Source: Buttiauxella sp. B2 (lineage in GTDB: Bacteria; Pseudomonadota; Gammaproteobacteria; Enterobacterales; Enterobacteriaceae). Taken from it: a stretch of DNA of 64,000 nt. The stretch covers positions 124,001 through 188,000 of the forward strand of contig NZ_VEXQ01000007.1 of NCBI RefSeq assembly GCF_006376615.1. The letters run 5' to 3'. The translations under genes were made by a program, and so were the position numbers. Under the pieces are notes generated by a model. That model made no database searches, was not told the DNA's origin, and saw nothing but the letters and a program-made list of their open reading frames with translations. Positions 1 to 8,377 of the stretch are shown piece by piece (position 1 is the first letter of the stretch; the number at the start of each line of letters is the position of its first letter).

Positions 1-184
1 TGAACGTGAAGGTCACCATGCAGATTATCGCCACCGGTTCCGGCCAGGATTCTCCACGGTTAAGGACATAGCGCGAGAAAATCCCAATCGGAATAATGAT
101 TGTCATCACCAATAAAGACAGCCCTGCAACAATCATCGCCAGCAAATAAGCTTTATCCATCAATTCTGAATAGCGTTGGGACAT
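1..184 (-). CDS. TRAP transporter small permease, DctQ family (partial)
   Basis: The minus-strand frame starts at an ATG at 184 and runs off the left edge, leaving 61 codons. The visible part begins MSQRYSELMDKAYLLAMIVA, then a hydrophobic membrane helix, then a segment ending in RYVLNRGESWPEP. The polar start followed by a long helix and an Arg/Glu-Pro turn is typical of the four-helix small membrane subunit of tripartite ATP-independent periplasmic transporters. It lies 31 bp downstream of a DctP-type binding protein on the same strand, which supports the call. The large permease DctM would be expected further left. The substrate cannot be read from the sequence. Confidence 0.8.
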   Translation of the reverse strand, partial: MSQRYSELMDKAYLLAMIVAGLSLLVMTIIIPIGIFSRYVLNRGESWPEPVAIICMVTFTF

Positions 185-215
185 ATGCCCTCCACGAAAG
201 CGTTAGCAATAAAAA

Positions 216-1199
216 TTACTGAACATCAGCAATGGCTTTCATCAGATCCTGATGCTTATCGCCATACTCTTTACGAACAGGTTCAGTCGCTTTCACAAAC
301 CAGGCTTTGTCGATTTCATGGAACTGAACGCCACCAGCTTTCATTTTTTCTAATGATTGAGTGTTATACGCATTCCACAATTGGCGTTGCTCCATTTGAG
401 CGTCACGTGCCAGTTTCAGGATTTTTTGCTGTTGGTCAGGTGTTAGTTTGTCCCACTTCACTTTTGAATAAAGCAGCATTTCTGGCGTGATAAAGTGGCC
501 ACTCAGCGTGTAGTTTTTGGCAACCGGCATATAGTTTTGAGAAATAAACGTTGGCGGGTTATTTTCCGCACCATCAATCACTCCGGTTTGCATCCCGCTA
601 TACACTTCGCTCACACCCATTGCGACTGAGTTAGCACCCATGTCTTTAAGCGTGGCTAATGCCACAGGGCTCCCCTGAACGCGGATTTTCATTCCCTGGA
701 GATCTTCCGGCTTTAAGACCGGTTTTTTAGTGATCAGGTTACGTGTGCCAGAGTCCATCCAGCCGAGGAACACCAGCCGAGATTTCGGATTATTGGTCAG
801 CTTGTCACCAATCTGTTTACCCAGATCACCGTCGATCACTTTGTGCATATGATCTTCATCGCGGAAGACATACGGCAGAGTGAAGACTTCAACATCAGGG
901 AGGATCGCAGCAACCGGAGCCATCGAAACACGGATCATATCGATTGCCCCCATCTGCGCTTGTTCAATCATCTGTTTTTCATCGCCCAATACGCCACTTG
1001 GGAAGACTTTAATTTCTAAATCACCGTTGGTTTCTTGCTTAAGTTTTTCACCCATGTGCTGCACGGCGACCACATTCGGATAGCCTTCCGGATGAACATC
1101 GGCTGCTTTAATCACTTGCGCGAAAGCAGATTGGGCAAACAGGACTGATGCAGTGGACAGACATAAACCAGCAAAAGCAGGTAGAAAGGTCTTCTTCAT
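216..1199 (-). CDS. dctP: TRAP transporter periplasmic solute-binding protein, DctP family
   Basis: This is a 327-residue periplasmic binding protein that delivers an organic acid to the DctQM membrane complex. Residues 1-27 form a Sec signal peptide ending in SAFA. The family core is clear: ADVHPEGYP near residue 33, the GMKIRVQGSP segment around residue 170 that holds the ligand carboxylate-binding Arg, and GAENNPPTF around 210. Length is usual for the family. It is the first visible gene of its operon and is followed by dctQ after 31 bp. In E. coli zntA lies beside tusA at this position, so the TRAP genes are probably an accessory insertion. The symbol is family-level; a C4-dicarboxylate, sugar acid or other acid is possible. 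Confidence 0.85.
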   Translation of the reverse strand: MKKTFLPAFAGLCLSTASVLFAQSAFAQVIKAADVHPEGYPNVVAVQHMGEKLKQETNGDLEIKVFPSGVLGDEKQMIEQAQMGAIDMIRVSMAPVAAILPDVEVFTLPYVFRDEDHMHKVIDGDLGKQIGDKLTNNPKSRLVFLGWMDSGTRNLITKKPVLKPEDLQGMKIRVQGSPVALATLKDMGANSVAMGVSEVYSGMQTGVIDGAENNPPTFISQNYMPVAKNYTLSGHFITPEMLLYSKVKWDKLTPDQQQKILKLARDAQMEQRQLWNAYNTQSLEKMKAGGVQFHEIDKAWFVKATEPVRKEYGDKHQDLMKAIADVQ

Positions 1200-1399
1200 T
1201 ATTGTGTCGCTCCAGCAGAGGTATCGATGTGAGGTAAGAAGTAAAACAATGTTTTATTTTGTAGGATAAAAACTAGTCTATGTGGAAAAAAGCGTGGGTG
1301 AAGCACTTCACAAAAAGCGACAAAAAATGAAATTGGGGTTCAACGGGGATGCAAAGAGGGTTCAGAAGCCCAAAGCGGGGAGCAAAGGGCTAGTACGGC

Positions 1400-1645
1400 T
1401 TACTGGCCTTTACGCAGCAAGTACTGGTAAGGCAATGATTCTACTTGCTTAGCAAGCAATTCATGTTCCATAAAAATGCAAAAACCGGGGATATCACGCG
1501 TCGTTGCGGGGTCGTCGGCAATCACCAACAACGTTTCACCAGCCTGCATATTGCGGACTGTTTTGCGTACCATCATTACGGGTTCCGGGCAGCGTAGGCC
1601 TAGAGCATCAAGCGTGTGGTCAGGATTAGAAAAAAGATCGGTCAT
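1400..1645 (-). CDS. tusA: TusA sulfurtransferase (tRNA 2-thiouridine and molybdenum cofactor sulfur relay)
   Basis: The 81-residue protein is nearly identical in my recollection to E. coli TusA. It accepts persulfide sulfur from IscS and passes it to TusBCD for mnm5s2U34 tRNA modification, and also feeds molybdenum cofactor synthesis. The [20 protein letters not shown] motif holds the active Cys. The frame extends upstream to 1702, but the family start [11 protein letters not shown] is at 1645, so I use that. It is divergent from yhhQ, as in E. coli, where zntA flanks the other side. Confidence 0.95.
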   Translation of the reverse strand: MTDLFSNPDHTLDALGLRCPEPVMMVRKTVRNMQAGETLLVIADDPATTRDIPGFCIFMEHELLAKQVESLPYQYLLRKGQ

Positions 1646-1805
1646 CAGCGGTCTCGCATTTAACAAACCGCGATAGTTTACGCCGGGTAAATTATCACGC
1701 AAGTCACGTGAACGATTGCGCTAAAATTAACCATTGCAATGTGGGGTTAAAGCAGTATCATCGCCCCGTTTTAAAATACCAGGAGCGTATATTCCTGGAG
1801 CAATT

Positions 1806-1840
1806 TTGGGTTCCCTCACCCCATTCCAATAAAAAGGCTA
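1806..1840 (+). promoter_or_regulatory. preQ1-I riboswitch candidate controlling yhhQ translation
   Basis: Seen: TGGG at 1807-1810 pairs with CCCA at 1820-1823. The hairpin loop TTCCCTCAC carries a C (1819) immediately before the 3' strand, where preQ1-I aptamers place the ligand-pairing C. An A-rich linker follows, then AAAAAGG ending at 1837. CCT at 1814-1816 can pair with AGG at 1835-1837, forming the H-type pseudoknot. That AGG is also the Shine-Dalgarno of yhhQ, whose ATG is at 1845. The layout closely follows the small Thermoanaerobacter preQ1-I aptamer. YhhQ imports queuosine precursors, so the ligand makes sense. Inferred mode: ligand binding hides the ribosome site. Confidence 0.72.
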
Positions 1841-1844
1841 CAAA

Positions 1845-2510
1845 ATGACGCAGTTCAATTCAACTGAGCGCACTAAAGCGCTGTTCTGGCTATCGCTATT
1901 CCATTTGCTGGTGATCACCTCCAGCAATTATCTGGTGCAACTACCGGTTTCGGTTTTTGGTTTCCACACCACCTGGGGCGCGTTTAGTTTTCCGTTTATC
2001 TTCCTGGCAACCGATCTGACAGTACGCATTTTTGGCGCGCCTTTGGCACGACGAATTATTTTTGCCGTGATGCTGCCCGCCCTGATCATCTCCTACGCCA
2101 TCTCTGCGCTATTTTATATGGGCACCTGGCAAGGATTCGATGCGCTGTTGCACTTCAACCTGTTTGTGGCTCGTATCGCTATCGCCAGTTTCATGGCTTA
2201 CGCTCTCGGGCAGATTCTGGATGTGCGTGTATTTAACCGCCTGCGCCAGAGCCGCTACTGGTGGCTGGCACCAACGGCATCTACGCTGTTTGGAAACATC
2301 AGCGACACGCTGTCATTCTTCTTTATCGCTTTCTGGCGCAGCCCAGATGCTTTTATGGCACAGCATTGGGTCGAAATCGCCATCGTGGATTACTGCTTCA
2401 AAGTGCTTATCAGCATCGTATTCTTCTTGCCGATGTACGGCGTTCTACTGAATATGTTGTTGAAACGGCTGGCAGATAAATCTGAAAGCTCGGCGTTACA
2501 GCCAGGTTGA
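1845..2510 (+). CDS. yhhQ: Queuosine precursor transporter YhhQ
   Basis: A 221-residue inner-membrane protein of the VUT/QPTR (COG1738) family that imports preQ0/preQ1 for queuosine tRNA modification. About six hydrophobic helices are visible. The family features GFHTTWGAFSFPFIFLATDL near residue 39 and NISDTLSFFFIAFWRSPD near 147 are conserved with E. coli YhhQ. Length equals the E. coli protein. The start at 1845 follows an AAGG ribosome site that is part of the riboswitch candidate just upstream. Confidence 0.93.
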   Translation: MTQFNSTERTKALFWLSLFHLLVITSSNYLVQLPVSVFGFHTTWGAFSFPFIFLATDLTVRIFGAPLARRIIFAVMLPALIISYAISALFYMGTWQGFDALLHFNLFVARIAIASFMAYALGQILDVRVFNRLRQSRYWWLAPTASTLFGNISDTLSFFFIAFWRSPDAFMAQHWVEIAIVDYCFKVLISIVFFLPMYGVLLNMLLKRLADKSESSALQPG

Positions 2511-2582
2511 CGGTGGTTGAATTATCTTGTGATAAGATGCTGAGATCGGCCGCAAAGGCTTACTAATGTAAAGGAAGAAGTC

Positions 2583-3137
2583 ATGGGTAACCTGGTAAAA
2601 TATGTCGGTATCGGCCTGCTGGTATTAGGCCTGGCCGCTTGCGATAACAACGACAGCAAAACAGCTACCACACCAGCGGCGGAAAGTAGCTCAGCCAGCC
2701 AGCCGGTAAGCTTGCTGGACGGAAAAATCAGCTTTGCACTGCCTGCCGATATGACCGACCAGAGCGGTAAATTAGGCACTCAGGCAAATAACATGCACGT
2801 TTATTCTGATGCTACCGGCCAGAAAGCAGTGATTGTGATTGTGGGTGAAAACACCCCAGAAGATCTGGCAGCATTAGCAAAACGTCTTGAAGATCAGCAG
2901 CGTATTCGTGACCCACAATTGCAAGTTGTCACTAACAAAGCTGTTGAGATTAAAGGCCATACACTTCAACAGCTAGACAGCATTATCTCGGCAAAAGGCC
3001 AGACAGCTTACTCATCTGTTATCTTGGGTAAAGTGGATGACCAACTGCTCACCATGCAGATAACACTGCCTGCGGATAATCAGCAACAGGCGCAAACTGC
3101 CGCTGAGAACATCATTAATACCATCACCATCAAGTAA
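2583..3137 (+). CDS. dcrB: DcrB lipoprotein
   Basis: A 184-residue lipoprotein with a lipobox LGLAAC giving an acylated Cys near residue 20, followed by a Ser/Ala/Thr-rich linker and a compact domain (about 45-184). It matches E. coli DcrB, required for infection by phages C1 and C6 and reported to influence Lgt-dependent lipoprotein maturation. Shared stretches include [20 protein letters not shown] and QLQVVTNKA. It ends one base before the convergent yhhS stop, with a shared terminator. Confidence 0.93.
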   Translation: MGNLVKYVGIGLLVLGLAACDNNDSKTATTPAAESSSASQPVSLLDGKISFALPADMTDQSGKLGTQANNMHVYSDATGQKAVIVIVGENTPEDLAALAKRLEDQQRIRDPQLQVVTNKAVEIKGHTLQQLDSIISAKGQTAYSSVILGKVDDQLLTMQITLPADNQQQAQTAAENIINTITIK

Positions 3138-4361
3138 CTATTGATGTGATGATGACACGGCCCCCGGTTGCTCAACCGGGGGCCGTTTTTTTAGTAGCCA
3201 CGCCATGATAAGCGCGATCCAAACCAGAACTGCCGCGGCAAGATAAATCACTGATACACCGGAGTAAGCCATCACTAACCCGGCTAACGGCCCAGTGACC
3301 CCCAATGATAAATCCATAAATACGGTATAGGTCGCCAACGCACTACCCTGGTTTTGCTGTGGCACCATTTTCACCGCCACCACGCCCAGTGCCGGGAACA
3401 CAAGTGAGAAACCAGCGCCGGTCAGGAAAGTGCCTGCTTTTGCCATCCACGGTTCAACTGCAAAGCCGACTAACAGCAAACCTATAATCTCGACTGAGAA
3501 ACAAATCATCGCCACGTTCAGGCCACCAAGTCGGTTAATACCGTTCGGGAAAAGTAAGCGAGTGCCCACAAACGCACAGCTAAAGAGTGTCAATGCGAAG
3601 GCCGCGCCATCCCAGCCTTTAGCGTCATAAAATAGCGTAATGAATGTTGCGATAACGCCAAAACCTGCGGATGCCAGCGCAAGTGCCATACCATAAGGCC
3701 AGACGCGGCCAAGAACAGCGCGAAACGGCAGCGGTTTGCCTTTACTGGCTTTCACCGCCGGACGAGGAAGTGCCAGTAGCACTGCTATCAATGCCACTGC
3801 CATAATAATTCCCGCTAATAATTTGAGCCCGCCCAAGTGATAGAACAGCACACCCAGCGGAGCGCCCATAGCCATCGCGCCATAAGTCACAATACCATTC
3901 CAGGAAATTACCCGCCCGATGTGCAGTGAACCCACCACACCCACTCCCCAAAGCGTTGAACCGGTGCCCGCAAAACTTTGCCCAATTCCCAAAATAACCC
4001 GCCCAAGGCAGAGTAAAACCAAACTCACCAGCGGCCAGGCACTACCGAAGGCGGCCAGCATGTAACTTGCGCCACTGAGGAAACAACCGCACAAGCCAAA
4101 GACAACGATTTTTTTCGGGCCAAGAATATCCGCATAGCGCCCCGCGTGAGGACGGCTTAATAGCGTGGCGAAATACTGAAGGCTAATCACTAGCCCCGCC
4201 CAAAACGCGCTGTATCCCATAACGTCGTGGACATAGCCCGGCAATACCGCGAGCGGCAGGCCAATCGTCATATAGCTGGCAAAATTGAACATCACTACGG
4301 AGACAATCTGTAGATTGAGACGGAAACTACTTATTGCGGGGACTGGTGTAAGGTCAGGCAT
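3138..4361 (-). CDS. yhhS: MFS transporter YhhS
   Basis: A 407-residue 12-helix major facilitator protein orthologous to E. coli YhhS, reported as an exporter that can affect arabinose and glyphosate tolerance. The family loop-2 motif appears as GRYADILGPKK after helix 2, and LGRVILGIGQSFAGTGSTLWG lies in helices 4-5. It is convergent with dcrB and divergent from yhhT, the E. coli arrangement. Its last codons double as the stem of a rho-independent terminator. Confidence 0.92.
   Translation of the reverse strand: MPDLTPVPAISSFRLNLQIVSVVMFNFASYMTIGLPLAVLPGYVHDVMGYSAFWAGLVISLQYFATLLSRPHAGRYADILGPKKIVVFGLCGCFLSGASYMLAAFGSAWPLVSLVLLCLGRVILGIGQSFAGTGSTLWGVGVVGSLHIGRVISWNGIVTYGAMAMGAPLGVLFYHLGGLKLLAGIIMAVALIAVLLALPRPAVKASKGKPLPFRAVLGRVWPYGMALALASAGFGVIATFITLFYDAKGWDGAAFALTLFSCAFVGTRLLFPNGINRLGGLNVAMICFSVEIIGLLLVGFAVEPWMAKAGTFLTGAGFSLVFPALGVVAVKMVPQQNQGSALATYTVFMDLSLGVTGPLAGLVMAYSGVSVIYLAAAVLVWIALIMAWLLKKRPPVEQPGAVSSSHQ
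3156..3192 (+). terminator. Rho-independent terminator after dcrB, inside the yhhS 3' end
   Basis: ACGGCCCCCGGTT at 3157-3169 pairs with AACCGGGGGCCGT at 3174-3186 around a GCTC loop, and is followed by a run of seven T. It serves dcrB on the plus strand and sits wholly inside the yhhS reading frame, where it encodes the Pro-Pro-Val-Glu-Gln-Pro-Gly tail. Transcripts of both convergent genes therefore overlap here. Confidence 0.93.
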
Positions 4362-4503
4362 AGTTATTCACTTATAAAACAGCGTTCCCAAGTATAAACA
4401 ATTCGCAATCAGAATTTCAGCAACTGACTTTCAGACTTGCCCTGCGCATGAGAAATAAACGAGACGCTACACTAAGAAGATCCCTCGTACACAGGATCTT
4501 TTC

Positions 4504-5553
4504 ATGGTTTATCCAGAACCCGATAAAGCCGGGCTACATATTCTTCTAAAACTTTCTGCGCTGGTGATTATTCTCGCCGGCATTCATGCTGCGGCGGATA
4601 TTATCGTCCAGCTATTGTTGGCGGTCTTTTTTGCCATTGTGCTTAATCCACTGGTGACCTGGCTTATTCGTCGAGGGATAAACCGCCCGCTGGCAATCTC
4701 CATGGTCGTATTTGCAATGCTTATTGTGCTGACCATGCTGGTCGGCGTGCTGGCGGCATCGATGAGTGATTTCATCGATATGATGCCAAAATACAACAAG
4801 ATGCTGACGAAAAAGGTGTACGACATCGAACAAATGCTGCCGTTTATGCATTTGCGATTATCACCAGAACGCATGTTGCAGCGAATGGATTCCGAAAAAG
4901 TCATGTCTTATGCCACCACGCTGATGACCGGACTTTCCGGCGCGATGGCCAGCATTCTGCTGTTGGTCATGACCGTGGTTTTTATGCTTTTCGAAGTGCG
5001 CCACGTTCCCTATAAACTACGTTTCGCCCTTGCCAACCCGAAAGTTCACATTGCTAGCCTGCACCGCGCACTCAAAGGCGTGACGCATTACCTGGCGTTA
5101 AAAACGCTAATTAGTTTGTGGACTGGCCTAATTATCTGGCTTGGGCTGGAACTATTAAACATACAGTTTGCGCTGATGTGGGGCGTGCTGGGTTTCTTGC
5201 TCAATTACATCCCCAATATCGGCTCGGTGATTTCTGCCATTCCCCCGATGATTCAAGCGTTTCTCTTCAACGGTACCTACGAAATGATTCTGGTCGGCGT
5301 ACTGTTCCTGGCGGTGCATATGGTGCTGGGGAATATCGTGGAGCCACGAATGATGGGGCGCGGCCTTGGGATGTCGACGTTTGTGGTTTTCCTCTCCTTG
5401 CTGTTCTGGGGCTGGTTGCTCGGCCCGGTGGGTATGTTGCTTTCCGTCCCTCTCACCAGCGTGTGTAAAATTTTTATGGAAACCACAAAAGGCGGATCCA
5501 AACTAGCCGTTTTACTTGGCCCTGGGCGGCCCAAAACCAGGTTGCCGGGATAG
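4504..5553 (+). CDS. yhhT: AI-2E family (PerM-type) transporter YhhT
   Basis: A 349-residue inner-membrane protein with about eight helices, orthologous to E. coli YhhT, a member of the AI-2 exporter-like/PerM family. The family core around residues 225-290 (LLNYIPNIGSVISAIPPM and VHMVLGNIVEPRMMG) is intact. The C-terminus KTRLPG matches E. coli. Its transported substrate is not established. In E. coli acpT and nik follow; here an unrelated accessory region begins after this gene. Confidence 0.92.
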   Translation: MVYPEPDKAGLHILLKLSALVIILAGIHAAADIIVQLLLAVFFAIVLNPLVTWLIRRGINRPLAISMVVFAMLIVLTMLVGVLAASMSDFIDMMPKYNKMLTKKVYDIEQMLPFMHLRLSPERMLQRMDSEKVMSYATTLMTGLSGAMASILLLVMTVVFMLFEVRHVPYKLRFALANPKVHIASLHRALKGVTHYLALKTLISLWTGLIIWLGLELLNIQFALMWGVLGFLLNYIPNIGSVISAIPPMIQAFLFNGTYEMILVGVLFLAVHMVLGNIVEPRMMGRGLGMSTFVVFLSLLFWGWLLGPVGMLLSVPLTSVCKIFMETTKGGSKLAVLLGPGRPKTRLPG

Positions 5554-5619
5554 GCTCAAGAATCACCAAGTGGTAAGTTAAGGTTCATCCTGGGAAAAAG
5601 AAAAAGGAGTTACAGACCC

Positions 5620-7017
5620 ATGCCGCACCCCCATTCAACGATTACGCTTGCAACCATCAAACAGCCGGAAATTTACCCCGGCATCCCGAGCGTTGTATTA
5701 AATGACCAGACAATTCAGCAACGCCACAGCAAGATTTTGCAAGGAATGGCGCAGCAGAATCTTGATTCGTTAGTCGTCTACGCCGACAAAGAACATGGCG
5801 GAAATTTTGAATATTTGACTGGGTTTATCCCGCGATTTGAAGAAGGATTGCTGGTATTACATAAAAACGGCGAGGCGGTGCTGGTTCTCGGTAATGAAAA
5901 CCTCAAACTCGCGCAGTATTCGAGAGTTTCGGCTAACGTGGTACACGCTCCCTGGTTTTCTCTGCCAAACCAGCCGATGGACACCACGCTTTCGTTAAGC
6001 GAAGTGCTGCAACAGGCCGGACTTAACGGGCAGCAGCGTGTCGGCGTTGCGGGCTGGAAGCTGTTCACGGGCAGCCACGATAACAACAAATCGCTATTTG
6101 ATATCCCCACCTTTATCTTTCAGGCACTTCAAACGACACTCACGTCCACGTGTGAGCTACTCAATGCCACAGATCTGTTTATTTCACCCCGCGATGGCGC
6201 CCGTATCATCAATAACGCCAATGAAATCGCCCATTACGAATACGGCGCAAATCTGGCGTCAAGTGCAGCGCTGGCCGCGCTGAATGCGATTGAAGTGGGT
6301 AAAACAGAAAAAACAATTGCCGCATTGCTGGCAGCCGAAGGACAAGCCAATAACGTCGTCACTATTGCCGCCACGGGTGAACGCTTTGAAAATGCCAATT
6401 TGTATCCGTCGGATAAGCGCATTCAGGCAGGTGATAAATTCTCGTTAACCGTCAGCTACAAAGGCGGTTTATCCAGTCGAGCGGCGTATGTTGTTAATCA
6501 GGCCGATGAGCTACCTGATGAAGTAAAAGATTATCTCGACGTGGTCGCCATCCCCTATTATCGCGCCGTAGTTAGCTGGCTTGAGCATATACGTGTCGGT
6601 GTGAAAGGCCATGAAATATATGACCTTATTGAGCGTGTGCTGCCAAAAGCTGAATACCACTGGCATCTGAATCCCGGCCATTTGGTTGCCGATGAAGAGT
6701 GGCTGTGCTCCCCAGTTTATCCGGCATCAAATATACCTTTAGCCAGCGGAATGTTGCTGCAAATCGACATAATCCCCTCGCGCAAAGGTTACGCCGGAGC
6801 CAGTATCGAAGACACCATCGCGCTTGCCGATAAGTCTTTGCGCCTGCAATTAGCCACGCTTTACCCAGAGTTGTGGCAGCGTATTTGCACACGCAGGAAA
6901 TACATCCATGACGTGCTCAATATTGAGTTACACGAGGATGTACTGCCTTTATCCAACACAGTGGGTTATTTACGGCCTTATCTATTGAATAAAGATTTGG
7001 CGTTGGTTTGCCAGTAA
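5620..7017 (+). CDS. M24-family (Xaa-Pro peptidase-like) protein with degenerate metal site
   Basis: A 465-residue protein with a creatinase/prolidase layout: an N-terminal domain (about 40-190) and a pita-bread C-terminal domain (about 195-420). Of the usual five M24 metal ligands, the two Asp positions read Ser/Lys/Ser in GDKFSLTVSYKGGLSSRA (271-288), the His position survives in NPGHL (351-355), the first Glu is Asp in QIDII (381-385), and the last Glu survives in SIEDT (395-399). It is therefore probably not a standard two-metal aminopeptidase, and may be a pseudoenzyme or a metal-independent hydrolase. An AAGGAG site lies 10 bases before the ATG. No signal peptide, so cytoplasmic. Confidence 0.75.
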   Translation: MPHPHSTITLATIKQPEIYPGIPSVVLNDQTIQQRHSKILQGMAQQNLDSLVVYADKEHGGNFEYLTGFIPRFEEGLLVLHKNGEAVLVLGNENLKLAQYSRVSANVVHAPWFSLPNQPMDTTLSLSEVLQQAGLNGQQRVGVAGWKLFTGSHDNNKSLFDIPTFIFQALQTTLTSTCELLNATDLFISPRDGARIINNANEIAHYEYGANLASSAALAALNAIEVGKTEKTIAALLAAEGQANNVVTIAATGERFENANLYPSDKRIQAGDKFSLTVSYKGGLSSRAAYVVNQADELPDEVKDYLDVVAIPYYRAVVSWLEHIRVGVKGHEIYDLIERVLPKAEYHWHLNPGHLVADEEWLCSPVYPASNIPLASGMLLQIDIIPSRKGYAGASIEDTIALADKSLRLQLATLYPELWQRICTRRKYIHDVLNIELHEDVLPLSNTVGYLRPYLLNKDLALVCQ

Positions 7018-7026
7018 CCCTGAAAC

Positions 7027-7056
7027 TCCTGCACAGATGATATTTTCTGCGCAGGA
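7027..7056. terminator. Hairpin between convergent genes, probable bidirectional terminator
   Basis: TCCTGC at 7027-7032 pairs with GCAGGA at 7051-7056, continued inward by CAG/CTG with one A-C mismatch. It lies between the M24-like gene stop and the minus-strand fimbrial operon's last gene. Flanking T/A tracts are short, so terminator strength is uncertain. Confidence 0.5.
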
Positions 7057-7059
7057 ATA

Positions 7060-7407
7060 TTAAAAATCACGCGGGCATTCAATCTGGTGGGCAAGGTCTG
7101 GTGTCCAGTGATATTCAACCGCATATCCATCTGGGCCTTTTACTGAAATATGCAGCTGCGCAAACTCGCCTGACTGAAGGGTAAAGAAAAGCTGCGTCAG
7201 TGAATACGGATAACCTGCACGATAGGAAACAAACATTTTTTGCCGTGTTCGCTGAGAACCTCTTTGCGTATTAATGACTAATTCAATTATCATATGCCCA
7301 GAAATATCTCGTTCAAATAAAGCATGGGCCGTGAGATATTGATGGCCAAACTGATTGTTATACGACACCCATATCTGATCTTTGGTTTTAACAAGCATTG
7401 TATGCAT
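7060..7407 (-). CDS. Unknown 115-residue protein at the end of a fimbrial operon
   Basis: I do not recognise this protein. It has no signal peptide, no membrane segment and no pilin-type donor strand. It is rich in aromatic and polar residues and probably forms a small beta-rich cytoplasmic domain. It begins 16 bp after the adhesin stop on the same strand, so it is very likely co-transcribed with the chaperone-usher operon. An alternative Met is present at residue 4. Its ribosome site is weak (GAG about 12 bases upstream), which fits low or coupled translation. It could be a regulator, an assembly factor or an unrelated passenger. Confidence 0.6.
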   Translation of the reverse strand: MHTMLVKTKDQIWVSYNNQFGHQYLTAHALFERDISGHMIIELVINTQRGSQRTRQKMFVSYRAGYPYSLTQLFFTLQSGEFAQLHISVKGPDGYAVEYHWTPDLAHQIECPRDF

Positions 7408-7423
7408 AGTTTATCTCACTCAT

Positions 7424-8377
7424 TTATTGATAATCAATATTGAAATACAAAGTAGCGTGGACTTTCCCAGGTCGCACATTTTCATCAATTTGATAATATT
7501 GTGAATAAAATCTAATGGAATATTTGTCCGACTGCGCGTTACGCAATTCAACCTTTTTCAATTCCTGAAAGTTAAGTGGGTTATTTTCATCGTCCAGCAC
7601 CTGAACCCCAATCCCCGTAGCCGCAGAATGGCCAGTAGCAGAGTTTCTTAGTACCCCGTCAGAGCCTGATTGCCTGGCAAACTGGCCATTCCATTTCAAA
7701 TAAACAGCAGAATTGATTTCATTAGTAGCAGTACAGGTTAAATGAATATCGAAGGGTTTTCTCCCGGCAACAGCCCCCAAGGATTTAAACCTATCTAGCA
7801 AGACACCAGGTAAAGTCACATTCCGTGTTTTATCACCATATATTTGGCAAGAGCGACTCTGAACCGTAACAAATCCAGAAGGAATATAAATATCCACCAG
7901 TGGCGAAGCCTGTAATAGGTTATTAATTTCAAAGTGCATCCCCTCTGAACTATTCCTGGAGGATATATCATTATCAACTTTAATCAGTTCCATAATTATT
8001 TTAGAACCTGATAATTCTGACAAACTTGCAGAAAATTTAGCAGGCCAGGTGATTTCTCGTCCACTTGAGGTGACCAATGTAAATTTTACCCCAACACCTT
8101 TGGCATTTGTTTGGTAAACACCCAAAGTGCTTACTTTCGATGCACCACCGGGAACATCGACACTAAATTGAATAATCTGGTCGCAATCTGCATTTTGGGG
8201 AGTATGGATCGCAAAAGAACTCTTTTTTAGTACGGCACCTGAAGACGAATTGTTCCTGCTCATCAATGTTTCTGGTGATACCGTAATTTTCTGCGTTTTT
8301 ACACTACATGCCGCCTGAATATCAAAACCTACCGCCAGCAGCACTAACAGTGATAAACCTGCACGAATTAACGACAT
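7424..8377 (-). CDS. Fimbrial tip adhesin / two-domain minor pilin
   Basis: A 317-residue exported protein with signal peptide 1-22 (ending IQA, mature start ACSVK). Residues 23-165 form a probable receptor-binding lectin domain. Residues 170-317 look like a pilin domain, with a Cys pair (SRSCQIYG and LTCTAT) and a C-terminal alternating strand ending NIDYQ that a chaperone would cap. The two-domain length and the last structural position in the operon are typical of tip adhesins. Its start overlaps the usher stop by 10 bp, so the two are translationally coupled. Confidence 0.82.
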   Translation of the reverse strand: MSLIRAGLSLLVLLAVGFDIQAACSVKTQKITVSPETLMSRNNSSSGAVLKKSSFAIHTPQNADCDQIIQFSVDVPGGASKVSTLGVYQTNAKGVGVKFTLVTSSGREITWPAKFSASLSELSGSKIIMELIKVDNDISSRNSSEGMHFEINNLLQASPLVDIYIPSGFVTVQSRSCQIYGDKTRNVTLPGVLLDRFKSLGAVAGRKPFDIHLTCTATNEINSAVYLKWNGQFARQSGSDGVLRNSATGHSAATGIGVQVLDDENNPLNFQELKKVELRNAQSDKYSIRFYSQYYQIDENVRPGKVHATLYFNIDYQ

